Positions 53,589-63,815 are shown, numbered from the stretch's first letter. The stretch is 64,000 nt of DNA from Cyclobacterium jeungdonense (GCF_010994275.1 NZ_WMCD01000005.1:186001-250000), one strand, 5' to 3'. Notes: generated by a model from the letters alone, not told the origin. A program made the numbers and translations.

Positions 53589-54611
53589 TTACCAATAGAC
53601 ATATACCTTTCCTGTACTTTCCCCCGATTCAAGTAATTGATGGGCGGCTGCAATTTCTGTTGCGGGAAAAGTAGCTCCTACTTGCGGACGAATTTTCTTT
53701 TTCTCCCACAAGGAAACCAGGGCATGTAAACAATGCCCAATAATATCGATTCGATGATCTGCAATCCGTAGCATGTTAACGCCAATAATGCCCTGTGCTT
53801 TCATCATCATAAATAGAGGACTTACAAACCCGGTTTTCATCAAAAAGGCAAGGTCATTTAACAAATGACTTTTTTGCCCACTTCTGGCAGCACCTCCAAA
53901 ACAAAACAAGTGACCACCATGGGCCAGTAGCTTCAGGTCTTTTTTGAAGCTTTTCCCCGCTACCGTGTTGAAAATGAGATTCATTTTTCGCTTGCCAAAT
54001 TCCTTTTCTATGGCTGCCGAATAATTCACTTCCCGGTAGTTGATAGGAAATTCCACACCCATTTTTTTCAAGTAGTCCACTTTCTGCGATGTACTGCACA
54101 GTCCTACCACCCGAACACCCTGAAGATGGCATAATTGGGTAAGGGCCGTTCCTACGCCTCCGGCACAAGCATGAATCAAGGCAATTTCTCCTTTATGCAG
54201 GCGGCCAAGATAATTTGTCATGTAATAAGCCGTACCGTACTGGGTAGCCAGGGCACAGGCTTCACCTCCTGGCATCTCCTCCGGAATTTGAGAAAGCGCC
54301 CGATAGTCAGCCAGGGCCAAATCGGCATAGCCTCCAAAACGGGTAAAGGCCACCACTCGTTTTCCCATGATTTCTTCAGGCACCTGGGAACCCCTATCGA
54401 TTACTTGTCCCTCGATTTCATATCCTGGTACAAAAGGAATTTTAGGCGCGTCCTTATACAGGCCGTTCCGGGCCATCACATCTGCATAATTCAGGCCAAA
54501 ACCGGCTACCTTGACAAGTACCTGAAATTCTTGGGGTTTGAGTTCAGTGCCTTGCTGAAGTTGAAAAGCCTCTTTAGCTGTTCCGTATTGAATGATGGCT
54601 AGTTGTTGCAT
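53589..54611 (-). CDS. Zinc-type alcohol dehydrogenase / quinone oxidoreductase
   Basis: A 340-residue NAD(P)H-dependent oxidoreductase of the MDR superfamily, quinone oxidoreductase type. The substrate domain (GFGLNYADVMARNGLYKDAPKIPFVPGYEIEG) and the Rossmann nucleotide motif HACAGGVGTALTQLC (about 160-175) are clear. It lacks the zinc-binding Cys pattern of zinc alcohol dehydrogenases. Substrate not identified. Confidence 0.88.
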   Translation of the reverse strand: MQQLAIIQYGTAKEAFQLQQGTELKPQEFQVLVKVAGFGLNYADVMARNGLYKDAPKIPFVPGYEIEGQVIDRGSQVPEEIMGKRVVAFTRFGGYADLALADYRALSQIPEEMPGGEACALATQYGTAYYMTNYLGRLHKGEIALIHACAGGVGTALTQLCHLQGVRVVGLCSTSQKVDYLKKMGVEFPINYREVNYSAAIEKEFGKRKMNLIFNTVAGKSFKKDLKLLAHGGHLFCFGGAARSGQKSHLLNDLAFLMKTGFVSPLFMMMKAQGIIGVNMLRIADHRIDIIGHCLHALVSLWEKKKIRPQVGATFPATEIAAAHQLLESGESTGKVYVYW

Positions 54612-54814
54612 AAAAAACCTGTAAAACTAAACTCAATATAGCTTATTTTTAAACAAGAGAAAATGGTAAGACTGGTCCTACAAGGAAATCGTACTGAATG
54701 AATCGCTCGGATTGTTTCTTTTCTGTTACAGTTTCTTAGATCTGAAATAAAAATTAAGGTGTACCATTCAGCAATAATCCGTATTTTTAGAAAGCACCAA
54801 AACCACTAAATACC

Positions 54815-56032
54815 ATGCATCGATTTAACCGCAGAAAATTTCTTCAATTTACCGGAATGGCAGGTACATCCCTGCTTTTGCCCGGCAATGGTACCGCAGC
54901 TCCTGTTCCTTCCTTTGAATTCGATGAAATAGGTCTTTCAAAATGGGAATTGGAGACGCCTTCTTTATGCCTGGAACTGGAGGTGATGGAATCTAACCTT
55001 AAAAAAGTCCATCAAAACCTTCAGGGAACGGGAATTGGAGTACGACCGCATATCAAAACCCACAAAACTCCTGCCTTGGCTCGTATGCAACTGGAGGCAG
55101 GAGCTGTAGGCGTTTGTGCAGCGAAGTTGTCAGAATCGGAAGCCATGTTGGAAAACGGTATCCCAAATGTCCTGATGACGGGGGTAAACGTGAGCCCTGG
55201 TAAGATCAAAAAGGCCATGGACTTGAGGAAAAAACACCCCGGATTTATACAGGCTGTGGATAATCCTGAGAATGCTGCCGACCTTCAGGAAGCCGCCAAG
55301 GCAGCAGGCATCATCGCCGAAGTGGTGGTAGATCTGGATGTGATTAACAGGTCCGGCGTACCCACTGGCAAACCTGCTCTGGCGTTGGCCCAGCAGGTAG
55401 ATCGTTCACCTAACCTGCATTTTATGGGAATCCTTGCCTATGATGGAGGTGCCCAACATGTCAAGGGTTATGGACCAAGAAAAGCCCGGACAGAACGGAC
55501 ATTTGAACCGGTGGTTGCAACATACGAAAGCCTGATAATTTCCGGTCTTAATGTGGAGATTTTCAGCGGAGCAGGCACCGGTACCTATGACATGATGGGG
55601 ATCGTGCCGGGTTTTACAGACGTGCAGGTAGGCAGCTATCTTTTTATGGATGCCCAGTATATGGCTATTGGAAGCAAGGAAAACGAGGCACTCTACGATG
55701 ATTTTGACCCATCCCTGACGGTAATGACCACCGTAATCAATACCAACCACCCCAATCGCTTGGTTACCGACTCTGGGGCCAAAGCGTTTACCATCAATAA
55801 ACCCAGTGGTATCGTCATTGGAGAGCCGGATTTTACCTACAATGCCGGATCGGATGAATACGGAACGGTTACTTATAATCAGGCCAACCGGGAATACCGG
55901 GTGGGAGATAAACTGGAAGTGATCGTCCCTCATTGCGACCCGGTGGTTAATCTGTACGATCGCATTTACGGGATTCGCAGAGGGAAAGTGGAAACTATCC
56001 TACCTGTGTTGGCAAGGGGAATGTCCCGCTAA
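54815..56032 (+). CDS. Exported D-threonine aldolase-like (alanine racemase fold) enzyme
   Basis: A 405-residue PLP enzyme with a twin-arginine-type signal (NRRKFLQFTGMAG, residues 5-17). The PLP lysine is Lys81 in RPHIKTHKTP. Near the C-terminus the metal site reads His373-Cys-Asp375 (VPHCDPVVNLYD), the H-x-D form of D-threonine aldolases rather than the H-x-C of D-serine dehydratases. It cleaves D-3-hydroxy-amino acids to glycine and aldehyde. Export is unusual for this class and deserves checking. Confidence 0.82.
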   Translation: MHRFNRRKFLQFTGMAGTSLLLPGNGTAAPVPSFEFDEIGLSKWELETPSLCLELEVMESNLKKVHQNLQGTGIGVRPHIKTHKTPALARMQLEAGAVGVCAAKLSESEAMLENGIPNVLMTGVNVSPGKIKKAMDLRKKHPGFIQAVDNPENAADLQEAAKAAGIIAEVVVDLDVINRSGVPTGKPALALAQQVDRSPNLHFMGILAYDGGAQHVKGYGPRKARTERTFEPVVATYESLIISGLNVEIFSGAGTGTYDMMGIVPGFTDVQVGSYLFMDAQYMAIGSKENEALYDDFDPSLTVMTTVINTNHPNRLVTDSGAKAFTINKPSGIVIGEPDFTYNAGSDEYGTVTYNQANREYRVGDKLEVIVPHCDPVVNLYDRIYGIRRGKVETILPVLARGMSR

Positions 56033-56087
56033 GTGGCTCCAAACTATTGCAGCTCATTCCGCTCCGACTGGAGGCCACAGGCATTTT

Positions 56088-57278
56088 TTAAACCGTGGCC
56101 TGTTCGTCTTCCTCTTGTTTGGGTTTAGCAGTCCACATACCCAGCATCATGGTCAGGGAAGTAATGATGATGACCTGAATGATCAGTGAATCGTTGGCGA
56201 TACCTAACCCAAGGCTTGCCGGTATACTTAAGTAAAGCAAAATGGTCACCAATCCCCTGGGAGCTATAAAAACCAGGGGAAGCAGGTTTATCTTAAATAG
56301 TCGTAATACTGCTGAGCGGATCAAAAATAACGCAACGGAAATCGTTATGGACCAGATTAGGGTTTCCGTGTTGATCAACTCGCTGGTGTCGATCAAAAAA
56401 CCAAAGACAAGGAAAAACAAGGAGCGGATCAGGAAGGTGAGTTCCAGGGTAAGTTCCTTGAATTTCTTAATTTCCTTTTTGAAACTTTTGGTATGTAGGT
56501 TTTTTATCAACGACTGGTGCCTGAGTTGGTCCAGATTGCCGATAAACAAGCCAAACAAAAGGATAAAAATCAGTGCAGGTAGGTGATAAAGCTCGGAAAT
56601 TGCAAAGATCAAAACGATAACCAGGATAATTGGAGCAAATTTTACCGGGTGTTTAATTTTGCTAAGAAGAAAAGCAAGGATGATACTGGCGAAGAAGGTA
56701 ATGACCAGAATCATGACGATTTCTCCCACAAAGAAACCTAATGAAGCAGCGCCAATTTTTTCATTTTCCAGTAAAAAATTAAAAAAGATCACCCCAAAAA
56801 TATCGGAAAGACTGCTCTCGTAGGTAACGAACTCTTTGTTTTTTGCCGACAGATTACTGACAGAGGGTATGGCAATGGCACTGCTTATTATAGCAAAGGG
56901 AATGGCATTGAGCAGGGCGGTTTTAAAGTTGACATCTGAAAACTGAATGAAGGCAAAGGCAAGAAGGAAGCTAAAAACCAACACGGGAATAATGGCTATG
57001 AGGATCGTTCGGCCGACAAAAGAAACCTTAGATTTGTCAAAATCCAATTCCAGGGACCCTTCCAAAACGATCAGGATCAGACCTAAGGTCCCCAAAAAAG
57101 GCAACACAGTAGAAAGATCCGGAATCCCAAGCCAAAAAATTTCAGCCAGTTGGCCTACCGCCCAACCCAAAGCAAACAACAAAATAACCGGCGGTATTTT
57201 AGTTTTGGCAGAGGTGATGTCAAAGAAGTAGGCCGAAAGCATTAACACACATAATACAATAATAATGGATAGTGTCAT
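56088..57278 (-). CDS. Cation:proton antiporter, CPA type
   Basis: A 396-residue protein with about 12 hydrophobic segments and the Na+/H+ exchanger fold, opening with MTLSIIIVLCVLMLSAYFF. The NAIPFAIISSAIAIPSVSN segment (about 121-139) carries antiporter-like repeats. No ligand-binding or TrkA domain follows. It is probably a Na+ or K+ / H+ exchanger in the inner membrane. Confidence 0.8.
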   Translation of the reverse strand: MTLSIIIVLCVLMLSAYFFDITSAKTKIPPVILLFALGWAVGQLAEIFWLGIPDLSTVLPFLGTLGLILIVLEGSLELDFDKSKVSFVGRTILIAIIPVLVFSFLLAFAFIQFSDVNFKTALLNAIPFAIISSAIAIPSVSNLSAKNKEFVTYESSLSDIFGVIFFNFLLENEKIGAASLGFFVGEIVMILVITFFASIILAFLLSKIKHPVKFAPIILVIVLIFAISELYHLPALIFILLFGLFIGNLDQLRHQSLIKNLHTKSFKKEIKKFKELTLELTFLIRSLFFLVFGFLIDTSELINTETLIWSITISVALFLIRSAVLRLFKINLLPLVFIAPRGLVTILLYLSIPASLGLGIANDSLIIQVIIITSLTMMLGMWTAKPKQEEDEQATV

Positions 57279-57323
57279 GGATCCTGAATTTGTTTCTTTT
57301 TAGAAGCTGTTTTGCTTAAGTCC

Positions 57324-57331
57324 CAAAAGTA
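57324..57331 (-). promoter_or_regulatory. -7 element for the antiporter gene
   Basis: TACTTTTG on the minus strand (CAAAAGTA on the plus) fits TAnnTTTG, about 45 bases before the start of the antiporter gene. No clear -33 box. Confidence 0.35.
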
Positions 57332-57449
57332 CGGATTAATATCCGGCCTTATTTTTCTAAAAATACGATAAACTACGCCAAACAAAAAACCGCTTTTCCA
57401 CATTGAAGATTTTTGGTTACTTTGGAGGTTAATAAACTTCCGGTTTCCC

Positions 57450-59768
57450 ATGAAACGTTTACTAGGCCTTTGCCTGATTGGATATTTTCTGTGCATGCCC
57501 TGCTTATTGCCTGCCCAGGACAGGCTGCCTCTTGGTAGCCATCCCCCAGCCCTTGCTTTTGACCATTTTCCGAACCGGCTTTTTGCATTCGTTTGGCGAA
57601 ACTGGAACCTGATTGGTGTCGAAAAGATGGCCTCCCTACTGGATTGCGAATCCTGGCAAGTCCGGGATGTCGCCCAGGCCATGGGGCTGCAGGAGGCGAA
57701 GCCGCTTTATGCCAGTTACCAGAAACAACTTTACATTACGTTGTTACGAAGAAATTGGCATTTGCTTCCTTATGATCAGCTAATGGAGGTAACCGGGATG
57801 TCGGAAAATGAAATGGAGTTTGCCTTGAAGGAAGATGATTTCCTTTTCCATAAGTTTGGAAGGCTAAAGCCCAAGGTCGACCGGCTGAGGTATTCCTTAC
57901 CGTCGGCTTCCGAATGGGAACGAGCGGCTGCCATCTACGCAGCTGTGGATGCTCACCTAACCGGGCCCCTTCCCGAAGATCCCCGCTTTTCTTTTATAGA
58001 TCAGCTGGCCAAAACGGAGTCTATCGGTCCCCAAATGGATCGAACCGATCCAGATAAGACTGGCCTGAGGTTTATTTATTCCTATTTCGGGGTTTTTGGT
58101 GACCCTCTTCTGGACCCGGAAAGCGACCCCTTTCCGGATGGCCTGCTACAAAAGTTGGCAGAAAGAGGCGTTAACGGAGTGTGGTTGCACGTGGTCTTGA
58201 ATCAACTTGCTCCAGAAGGAGAGATTTTTCCGGAATTTGGGGATCAATCCGATATCCGTCTAAAAAACCTTCAAAAAATAGCCCGGCGTGCCCAAAAATA
58301 CGGTATTTCTATCTACCTCTACATCAACGAACCGAGGGCCATGCCTGCCCGGTTTTTTGCTTCCCGGCCGGAAATGGCGGGGATAAGTAAACAAGGACTA
58401 ACCACCCTTTGTACCAGTAATGAACAGGTGCGGGACTGGATCAGTCATTCCTTAACCCATGTTTTTGAACAGGTTCCGGAATTAGGTGGTGTATTTACCA
58501 TCACTGCTTCGGAAAACCTAACCAACTGCGCCTCACATGGAGGCAGGGAAGCTTGTCCCCGATGCAGCAAGCGTTCCTATGCCGACATCATTGCCGAGGT
58601 AAACCAGGTTATAGCCGAGGGAATACACCGCGCCAATCCGGATGCGCGTGTCATAGCCTGGGACTGGGGCTGGCATGGTCATGGACCTGCCCTGGATGTG
58701 ATTGAAAAACTACCGACGGATGTGGCCCTCATGTCTGTCAGCGAATGGGGACTTCCCATCGATAGAGGTGGCATTTCTACGCAGGTTTCGGAGTATTCCC
58801 TTTCCGCCGTTGGGCCGGGACCCCGGGCGATAACCCATTGGGCGGCAGCAAAAATGAGAGGACTAGAAACCGTAGCTAAAGTACAGTTTAACAATTCCTG
58901 GGAATTGTCTGCCTTGCCCTGGCTGCCGGTCATGGACCTGGTAGCCAGACATGCCGCTAATCTGGCCGGTACCAGGTTGGATGGGTATATGTTGAGTTGG
59001 ACGCTGGGTTCCTATCCCTCTCCGAATCTGGAAATCGCCCGTAAATTTTCACAAAATCCCAATTCAACAGTTGAGCAGGTTTTGGACGAACTGGCCTGGG
59101 AAAGGTATGGTCGCCAGGCTGTTCCCCTTATCAGGGAGTCTTGGACAGCGTTTAGCGAGGCATTTCGGGAATTCCCTTACCACCAGCAAGTGGTCTATTT
59201 AGCTCCCCAGCAATACGGCCCTTCCAATTTGCTGTACCTTAAACCCACCGGTTATGCCGCCAGTATGGTGGGTTTCCCTTACGATGACCTCGGGAGCTGG
59301 TCAGGACCTTACCCGGAGGAGGTATTGGTAAGCCAGTTTGAGAAAGTGGCTCTGGGATGGAAAAAGGGACTGAATCTATTTCAACAAGCCCTGCGTATAC
59401 CTGGAGGCGGAACTCAAAAAGCGCAGCTTGCCGAAGATTTGATCCTGGCCAAAGCAGCTTATCTTCACTTTCTTTCAGTGGCGCAACAGGGGCGGTTTAT
59501 CCTGCTCAGAAAGCAGTGGCGTACAAACCCCAACCCATTTGTATACCGGCAGCTACGGAAATTGCTGGAGATGGAAATCCATAGCGCCGTGGAACTGCAC
59601 GCCCTTGCCCAGGCGGATTCCAGGATAGGTTTTGAGGCATCCAACCAATATTACTACCTGCCACAGGACCTGTTGGAAAAAGTAATCAACTGTGAATACC
59701 TGTTAGGCGAATTGGTCAAACAAGCTGAAGGAAAGCTTGGTGAGCACGGAGGCGCTATGGGTCAGTAG
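57450..59768 (+). CDS. Large secreted TIM-barrel glycosidase-like protein, family unknown
   Basis: A 772-residue exported protein (signal ending LLPAQDRLP near residue 25). Residues about 30-150 are helical. Residues about 210-540 read like an (alpha/beta)8 barrel: RGVNGVWLHVVLNQLAPEG, then GISIYLYINEPRAMPARFF, GGVFTITASENLTNCASHG, RVIAWDWGWHGHG and VQFNNSWELSALPW. A Cys-rich insertion (REACPRCSK) is near 368-376. Candidate acids cannot be fixed by eye. I infer a glycoside hydrolase close to, but not clearly in, the beta-N-acetylhexosaminidase (GH20-like) type. It stands alone. Confidence 0.6.
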   Translation: MKRLLGLCLIGYFLCMPCLLPAQDRLPLGSHPPALAFDHFPNRLFAFVWRNWNLIGVEKMASLLDCESWQVRDVAQAMGLQEAKPLYASYQKQLYITLLRRNWHLLPYDQLMEVTGMSENEMEFALKEDDFLFHKFGRLKPKVDRLRYSLPSASEWERAAAIYAAVDAHLTGPLPEDPRFSFIDQLAKTESIGPQMDRTDPDKTGLRFIYSYFGVFGDPLLDPESDPFPDGLLQKLAERGVNGVWLHVVLNQLAPEGEIFPEFGDQSDIRLKNLQKIARRAQKYGISIYLYINEPRAMPARFFASRPEMAGISKQGLTTLCTSNEQVRDWISHSLTHVFEQVPELGGVFTITASENLTNCASHGGREACPRCSKRSYADIIAEVNQVIAEGIHRANPDARVIAWDWGWHGHGPALDVIEKLPTDVALMSVSEWGLPIDRGGISTQVSEYSLSAVGPGPRAITHWAAAKMRGLETVAKVQFNNSWELSALPWLPVMDLVARHAANLAGTRLDGYMLSWTLGSYPSPNLEIARKFSQNPNSTVEQVLDELAWERYGRQAVPLIRESWTAFSEAFREFPYHQQVVYLAPQQYGPSNLLYLKPTGYAASMVGFPYDDLGSWSGPYPEEVLVSQFEKVALGWKKGLNLFQQALRIPGGGTQKAQLAEDLILAKAAYLHFLSVAQQGRFILLRKQWRTNPNPFVYRQLRKLLEMEIHSAVELHALAQADSRIGFEASNQYYYLPQDLLEKVINCEYLLGELVKQAEGKLGEHGGAMGQ

Positions 59769-60138
59769 GGACCATTTATGAGATGCTTCTCAATCCACAT
59801 CCCGGGATGTAAGGGCATCCAATCCCTTGAAATCAATTAAAATCGTAATTCCTATAGGTTTATTCAACAAAATCACTCCAATTAAATTCGATATGGTAAT
59901 TTCCGATAAGGATTCTTATTAGAACAATTACTCCGTTTTAATAGCAGCAGGTTAAGCTATTTTAAATTTAAATGAATATTCTGAAAAATTAATGGCAAGG
60001 CCGTCCTCCAACTGCCACTTTCTGGGCCCTGTAGGTCAGTATTGAGCATGCTGCGAACAGGGTTTGTACCCGAGGCACAAAAAAAAGCCCGTCAGTTTGA
60101 CGGGCTTTTTTTTATTAAATCGTTTTAATCAGGCCAAA
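59769..60138. other. Convergent intergenic region
   Basis: 370 bases with no gene seen between the glycosidase-like gene and the gluconate-dehydrogenase-subunit-3-type gene. It holds a bidirectional terminator at 60079. Confidence 0.55.
60079..60114. terminator. Bidirectional terminator
   Basis: Perfect arms GCCCGTCA / TGACGGGC (60087-60094, 60098-60105) with A runs on the left and T runs on the right, so it can stop both convergent transcripts. Confidence 0.88.
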
Positions 60139-60708
60139 TCAGATAGCCCACGCTTTATCACCTTTATTATAGTCCGTACAGGGGTCGTATCTACCTGGTG
60201 TTTCTATGTAACGTAAAGCTTGTGTGGCACCCACCTCCGAAGTAAAATAACCCAGTAGGGTTAGGTCTTTGATCATAAGGATGTAATTAGAGCCTGAATT
60301 TTCTTCAGTGTTTTGCTGCATTGCCTTTTTGTTTAGTTGATTTAAAAAAGCAGTCCGTTCAGCTACAGTGGCATCCATAAAGGCCGTTCCGGTTTCTGAT
60401 TTGAAATCACTTTTCAAGCTGTTCAGGCCATTGATAAAGGACTTTTGCTGCTCCTCCGTATAAGTATCCTTGACCATCATGGCCATAAAGGAACCGATTC
60501 CCGCTGCCTTGGCACCTGGTGTATCCGTTTCCGGAATGATGGCTTCTCCGATCTCATCCATGTACGCTAGTTCTTCTTCGGAAAATTCCAAACCCTCTAT
60601 TTGCTTTTCAGGGGCGCATCCAGTCAGGATAACGTTGGCTCCGACCATGGTGCCCCCCATCATGAGCACCACACTTTTCAGGGCCTCTCTTCTATTCATT
60701 GCATTCAT
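60139..60708 (-). CDS. Gluconate 2-dehydrogenase subunit 3-family protein
   Basis: A 189-residue exported protein. The N-terminal NRREALKSVVLMMGGTMVGANVILTGCAPEK is a twin-arginine/lipoprotein-type signal with Cys near residue 31. The mature part contains FSEEELAYMDEIGEAIIPETDTPGAKAAGI, the hallmark of this family. It is the small companion of the GMC oxidoreductase upstream in a coupled pair and probably anchors it. Confidence 0.9.
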   Translation of the reverse strand: MNAMNRREALKSVVLMMGGTMVGANVILTGCAPEKQIEGLEFSEEELAYMDEIGEAIIPETDTPGAKAAGIGSFMAMMVKDTYTEEQQKSFINGLNSLKSDFKSETGTAFMDATVAERTAFLNQLNKKAMQQNTEENSGSNYILMIKDLTLLGYFTSEVGATQALRYIETPGRYDPCTDYNKGDKAWAI

Positions 60709-60727
60709 GTTAATTTCTTTTAGGATT

Positions 60728-62407
60728 TTACAAATTACCTTTTTTCAGTTCTTCCACAGCAAAGTTTGCTGCTCTGGCAGTCATGGCCATATAGGTAAGG
60801 GAAGGGTTTTGTGCAGCAGCCGAAGTCATTGCGGAGCCGTCGGTCACAAATACGTTTTTCGCATCCCAAACCTGATTATTGCCATTCAAAACGGAGGACT
60901 TGGGATCTCTTCCCATCCGTGCCGTACCCATTTCATGAATGCCCTGTCCAAAGGTATATCCCCGGTCATAGGTAGAAACATTTTTCACCCCTGCTGCTTC
61001 CAGCATTTCGGCGGCATCGTTCATCATGTCTACCCGCATTTTCTTTTCGTTTTCGCGAATCTCTGCATCCATTTCCAATACATACATGCCCCACTTGTCC
61101 TTTTTGGTTTTGCTAAGCTTGATGGTATTGTCATGGTAGGGGAGAATTTCTCCGAATGCCGTCATTCCAATGGTCCAGGCTCCCGGCTCTGTAAGTTCGG
61201 CCTTTAGTGGTGCTCCGAAATCCAATTCGGCCACGGTGCGGCTCCATCCCTGTCGGCTGGCGCCTCCCTGGTACCCGAAGCCTCGGACATAATCCCGACT
61301 TTCATTTCCAGTGTTTCGGTAACGGGGTACATAAAAACCTCCCGGCCTTCTTCCAAAATAGTATTTGTCTTCATATCCTTCAATGGTGCCGTTGGCTCCG
61401 AGGCGGAAATGGTGATCCATCACATTATGTCCTAATTCTCCTGAACTGCTTCCCAATCCTTCCGGCCAGATGTCTGTGGCAGAGCGCATCAGTACAGCTG
61501 TGGAGTTGAAAGAAGAAGCGCAAAGAAATACGATTTTCGCATCGAACTCGATGGTCTCATTGGTCTCGCCATCCAGAATTTCCACTCCAGTTGCCTTTTG
61601 GGTATCCTTGTCATAGATTACCCGATTAACAATAGACCAGGGCCTTAATGTAAGGTTGCCTGTGGCTTCTGCAGCTGGAAGTGTGGAAGATTGGGTACTG
61701 AAATAGCCTCCAAAGGGGCAACCCAACGAACATTTATTCCGATACTGACAGCCAGGCCTACCGGGTAGGGGCTGCGTGATATTTGCCACACGGGCGTTGG
61801 TCATCAGCCTGGAACCGCCAAAGTGATTTTTTAACCGGTCGGCAACATCTTTTTCCACGCAATTTAAGGGGATAGCAGGCATAAATTCTCCGTCAGGTAG
61901 TATTTCCAAACCGTCCCTGTTTCCGGCGATGCCAGCAAACCTTTCCACATAACTATACCAGGGAGCCAGGTCGTTGTATCGGATCGGCCAATCCACCGCA
62001 ATTCCTTGTTTGGCATTGGCTTCGAAATCGATATCAGACCAGCGATAACTCTGCCTTCCCCAAAGAAGGGATCGTCCCCCTACCTGATAGCCGCGAAACC
62101 AGGTAAATGGTTTCTTTTCAATATAGGGTGAATCGTCTTCATGAGCCCACCAGTCGAGATTGAGTTCATTCAGCACGTAATCCCTACGGAGATTGGGGTG
62201 ATTTTCCAACATTTCGATGGTTCGTCTTCCTCTATGAGGGATTTCCCAGGGAGCTTTGGTCGCATTTTTATAATCCTGCACGTGTATCACGTTAGGACCT
62301 CTTTCCAGAAGCAGAACTTTTAAGCCCTTTTCCGTGAGTTCTTTTGCCGCCCATCCGCCGCTGATTCCAGACCCAACGACTATAGCGTCATAACTTTGAT
62401 TAGCCAT
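60728..62407 (-). CDS. GMC-family oxidoreductase (FAD)
   Basis: A 559-residue FAD-dependent oxidoreductase of the GMC family. The dinucleotide motif VGSGISGGWAA is at residues 11-21. The C-terminal substrate/flavin block has GIHEMGTARMGRDP (conserved His) and AKNVFVTDGSAMTSAAAQNPSLTYMAM. A cluster of Cys at about 220-232 (CQYRNKCSLGCPFG) is typical of the gluconate-dehydrogenase-like subgroup. It may oxidise sugars or glycosides to keto forms. It precedes its subunit 3 partner by 19 bases. Confidence 0.9.
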   Translation of the reverse strand: MANQSYDAIVVGSGISGGWAAKELTEKGLKVLLLERGPNVIHVQDYKNATKAPWEIPHRGRRTIEMLENHPNLRRDYVLNELNLDWWAHEDDSPYIEKKPFTWFRGYQVGGRSLLWGRQSYRWSDIDFEANAKQGIAVDWPIRYNDLAPWYSYVERFAGIAGNRDGLEILPDGEFMPAIPLNCVEKDVADRLKNHFGGSRLMTNARVANITQPLPGRPGCQYRNKCSLGCPFGGYFSTQSSTLPAAEATGNLTLRPWSIVNRVIYDKDTQKATGVEILDGETNETIEFDAKIVFLCASSFNSTAVLMRSATDIWPEGLGSSSGELGHNVMDHHFRLGANGTIEGYEDKYYFGRRPGGFYVPRYRNTGNESRDYVRGFGYQGGASRQGWSRTVAELDFGAPLKAELTEPGAWTIGMTAFGEILPYHDNTIKLSKTKKDKWGMYVLEMDAEIRENEKKMRVDMMNDAAEMLEAAGVKNVSTYDRGYTFGQGIHEMGTARMGRDPKSSVLNGNNQVWDAKNVFVTDGSAMTSAAAQNPSLTYMAMTARAANFAVEELKKGNL

Positions 62408-62534
62408 ATACTTGAATTGTTTATTTTAGGTATTGCAATAATATTGATATTTTTAAAGAAACCGTTGGATTTAGTCCTTTTCCTCTTTTTCAATTGAGCT
62501 ATTTATAAAAACTCTAAATTACCTTTTGCCGCTA

Positions 62535-63815
62535 TCACTCTGTAGATAACGTCCTGGATTGCTGAATGTTTTTCTTATCCCTTCGCAACTCATTGGCTTT
62601 CCTGAAGTCATTGTCCTTGAAGAAAAGCAGGAAGAAGATCGTAACAGCAAAGGCGATTCCTGCAGGGATGAGCCAGATGTTTTGCCATTGGTGATTTTCG
62701 CCATCAAAGTACAAGTCAGAAACGATTCCTGCTATCCAGAAACCAATCAACATACCGATTCCATACGTTGCCAAGGTGATCAGTCCCTGGGCGGCACTCT
62801 TGTACCGGGGTCCTGCCTTAGAATCGGTGTAAATCTGTCCCGAAACAAAAAAGAAGTCATAACATATTCCATGCAAGGCAATGCCAATGATTAGCAGGTA
62901 GGTTCCCTCTCCGGCGTCTCCAAACGCAAAGAAAATGTAGCGAACCACCCATGCCAGCATGCCCACGATCAACGTCGTCTTTAAGCCAAACTTTCTAAAA
63001 AAGAAGGGCATTAAAAGTAGAAAAAGCACTTCAGACACTTGCCCGATGGTCATTTTACCCGTGGGATTTGAAAGACCTACTTCGGATAGGAAAGGGTTGG
63101 CATTTTGGTAATAAAAGGCCAGTGGGATGCATATGAGAACAGACGAAAGGAAGAATATGGCAAAATCCCTGTCTTTAAGAAGCTTCAAGGCATCTAATCC
63201 CAGAAGTTCGGATACAGATTGTTTTTCGCCGGTTTTAGTGGCCGGTGGGGTGGCCGGCAGGGTAAAAGCAAACAAACCAAGGACCAGGGAAGAAATGGAG
63301 GCCATCAGAAAGGTATTCCGGAGCAATCCCTCACCTATGGCCCCCGGACTGTCCCAAACGAAGAAATAGCTAATCATCAGACCGGATGCAATCCAGCCAA
63401 GGGTTCCCCAAACCCGAATGCTGCTAAATTCCGTGGAGGGATCTTTCATTTGACTAAATGACACCGAGTTGGCCAGGGCCAGGGTGGGCATGTAGATTAA
63501 CATGTATACCAAAACAAAAGGATAGAAGGAGGTAAAGCTGTCGGCTCTAAACATGAGAAAAAGTAGCAGGGCACCCAGTAGGTGCAATATGCTGAGGATT
63601 TTTTCTGCATTAAAAAAGCGATCTGCAATCAAGCCAATGATAAATGGGGCAATGATGGCTCCGAAAGACTGCGTGGAAAAGGCAGCCGCAAGCTGGGCTC
63701 CGTTGGCGTCCAGATTATTTCCCAAAAAAGTACCCAGGGTAACATACCAGGAGCCCCAGACAAAAAACTCCAAAAACATCATCAGTGAAAGCTTAAATCG
63801 GTTGGTGGTTGTCAT
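62535..63815 (-). CDS. MFS transporter, nucleoside:H+ symporter-like
   Basis: A 426-residue transporter with 12 hydrophobic segments. The opening LSLMMFLEFFVWGSWYVTLGTFL matches the nucleoside symporter (NupG/NHS) family, commonly found beside GMC oxidoreductase and gluconate-dehydrogenase-subunit-3 genes in Bacteroidota. Substrate could be a nucleoside or a sugar; context favours the sugar used by the GMC oxidoreductase. Confidence 0.8.
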   Translation of the reverse strand: MTTTNRFKLSLMMFLEFFVWGSWYVTLGTFLGNNLDANGAQLAAAFSTQSFGAIIAPFIIGLIADRFFNAEKILSILHLLGALLLFLMFRADSFTSFYPFVLVYMLIYMPTLALANSVSFSQMKDPSTEFSSIRVWGTLGWIASGLMISYFFVWDSPGAIGEGLLRNTFLMASISSLVLGLFAFTLPATPPATKTGEKQSVSELLGLDALKLLKDRDFAIFFLSSVLICIPLAFYYQNANPFLSEVGLSNPTGKMTIGQVSEVLFLLLMPFFFRKFGLKTTLIVGMLAWVVRYIFFAFGDAGEGTYLLIIGIALHGICYDFFFVSGQIYTDSKAGPRYKSAAQGLITLATYGIGMLIGFWIAGIVSDLYFDGENHQWQNIWLIPAGIAFAVTIFFLLFFKDNDFRKANELRRDKKNIQQSRTLSTE

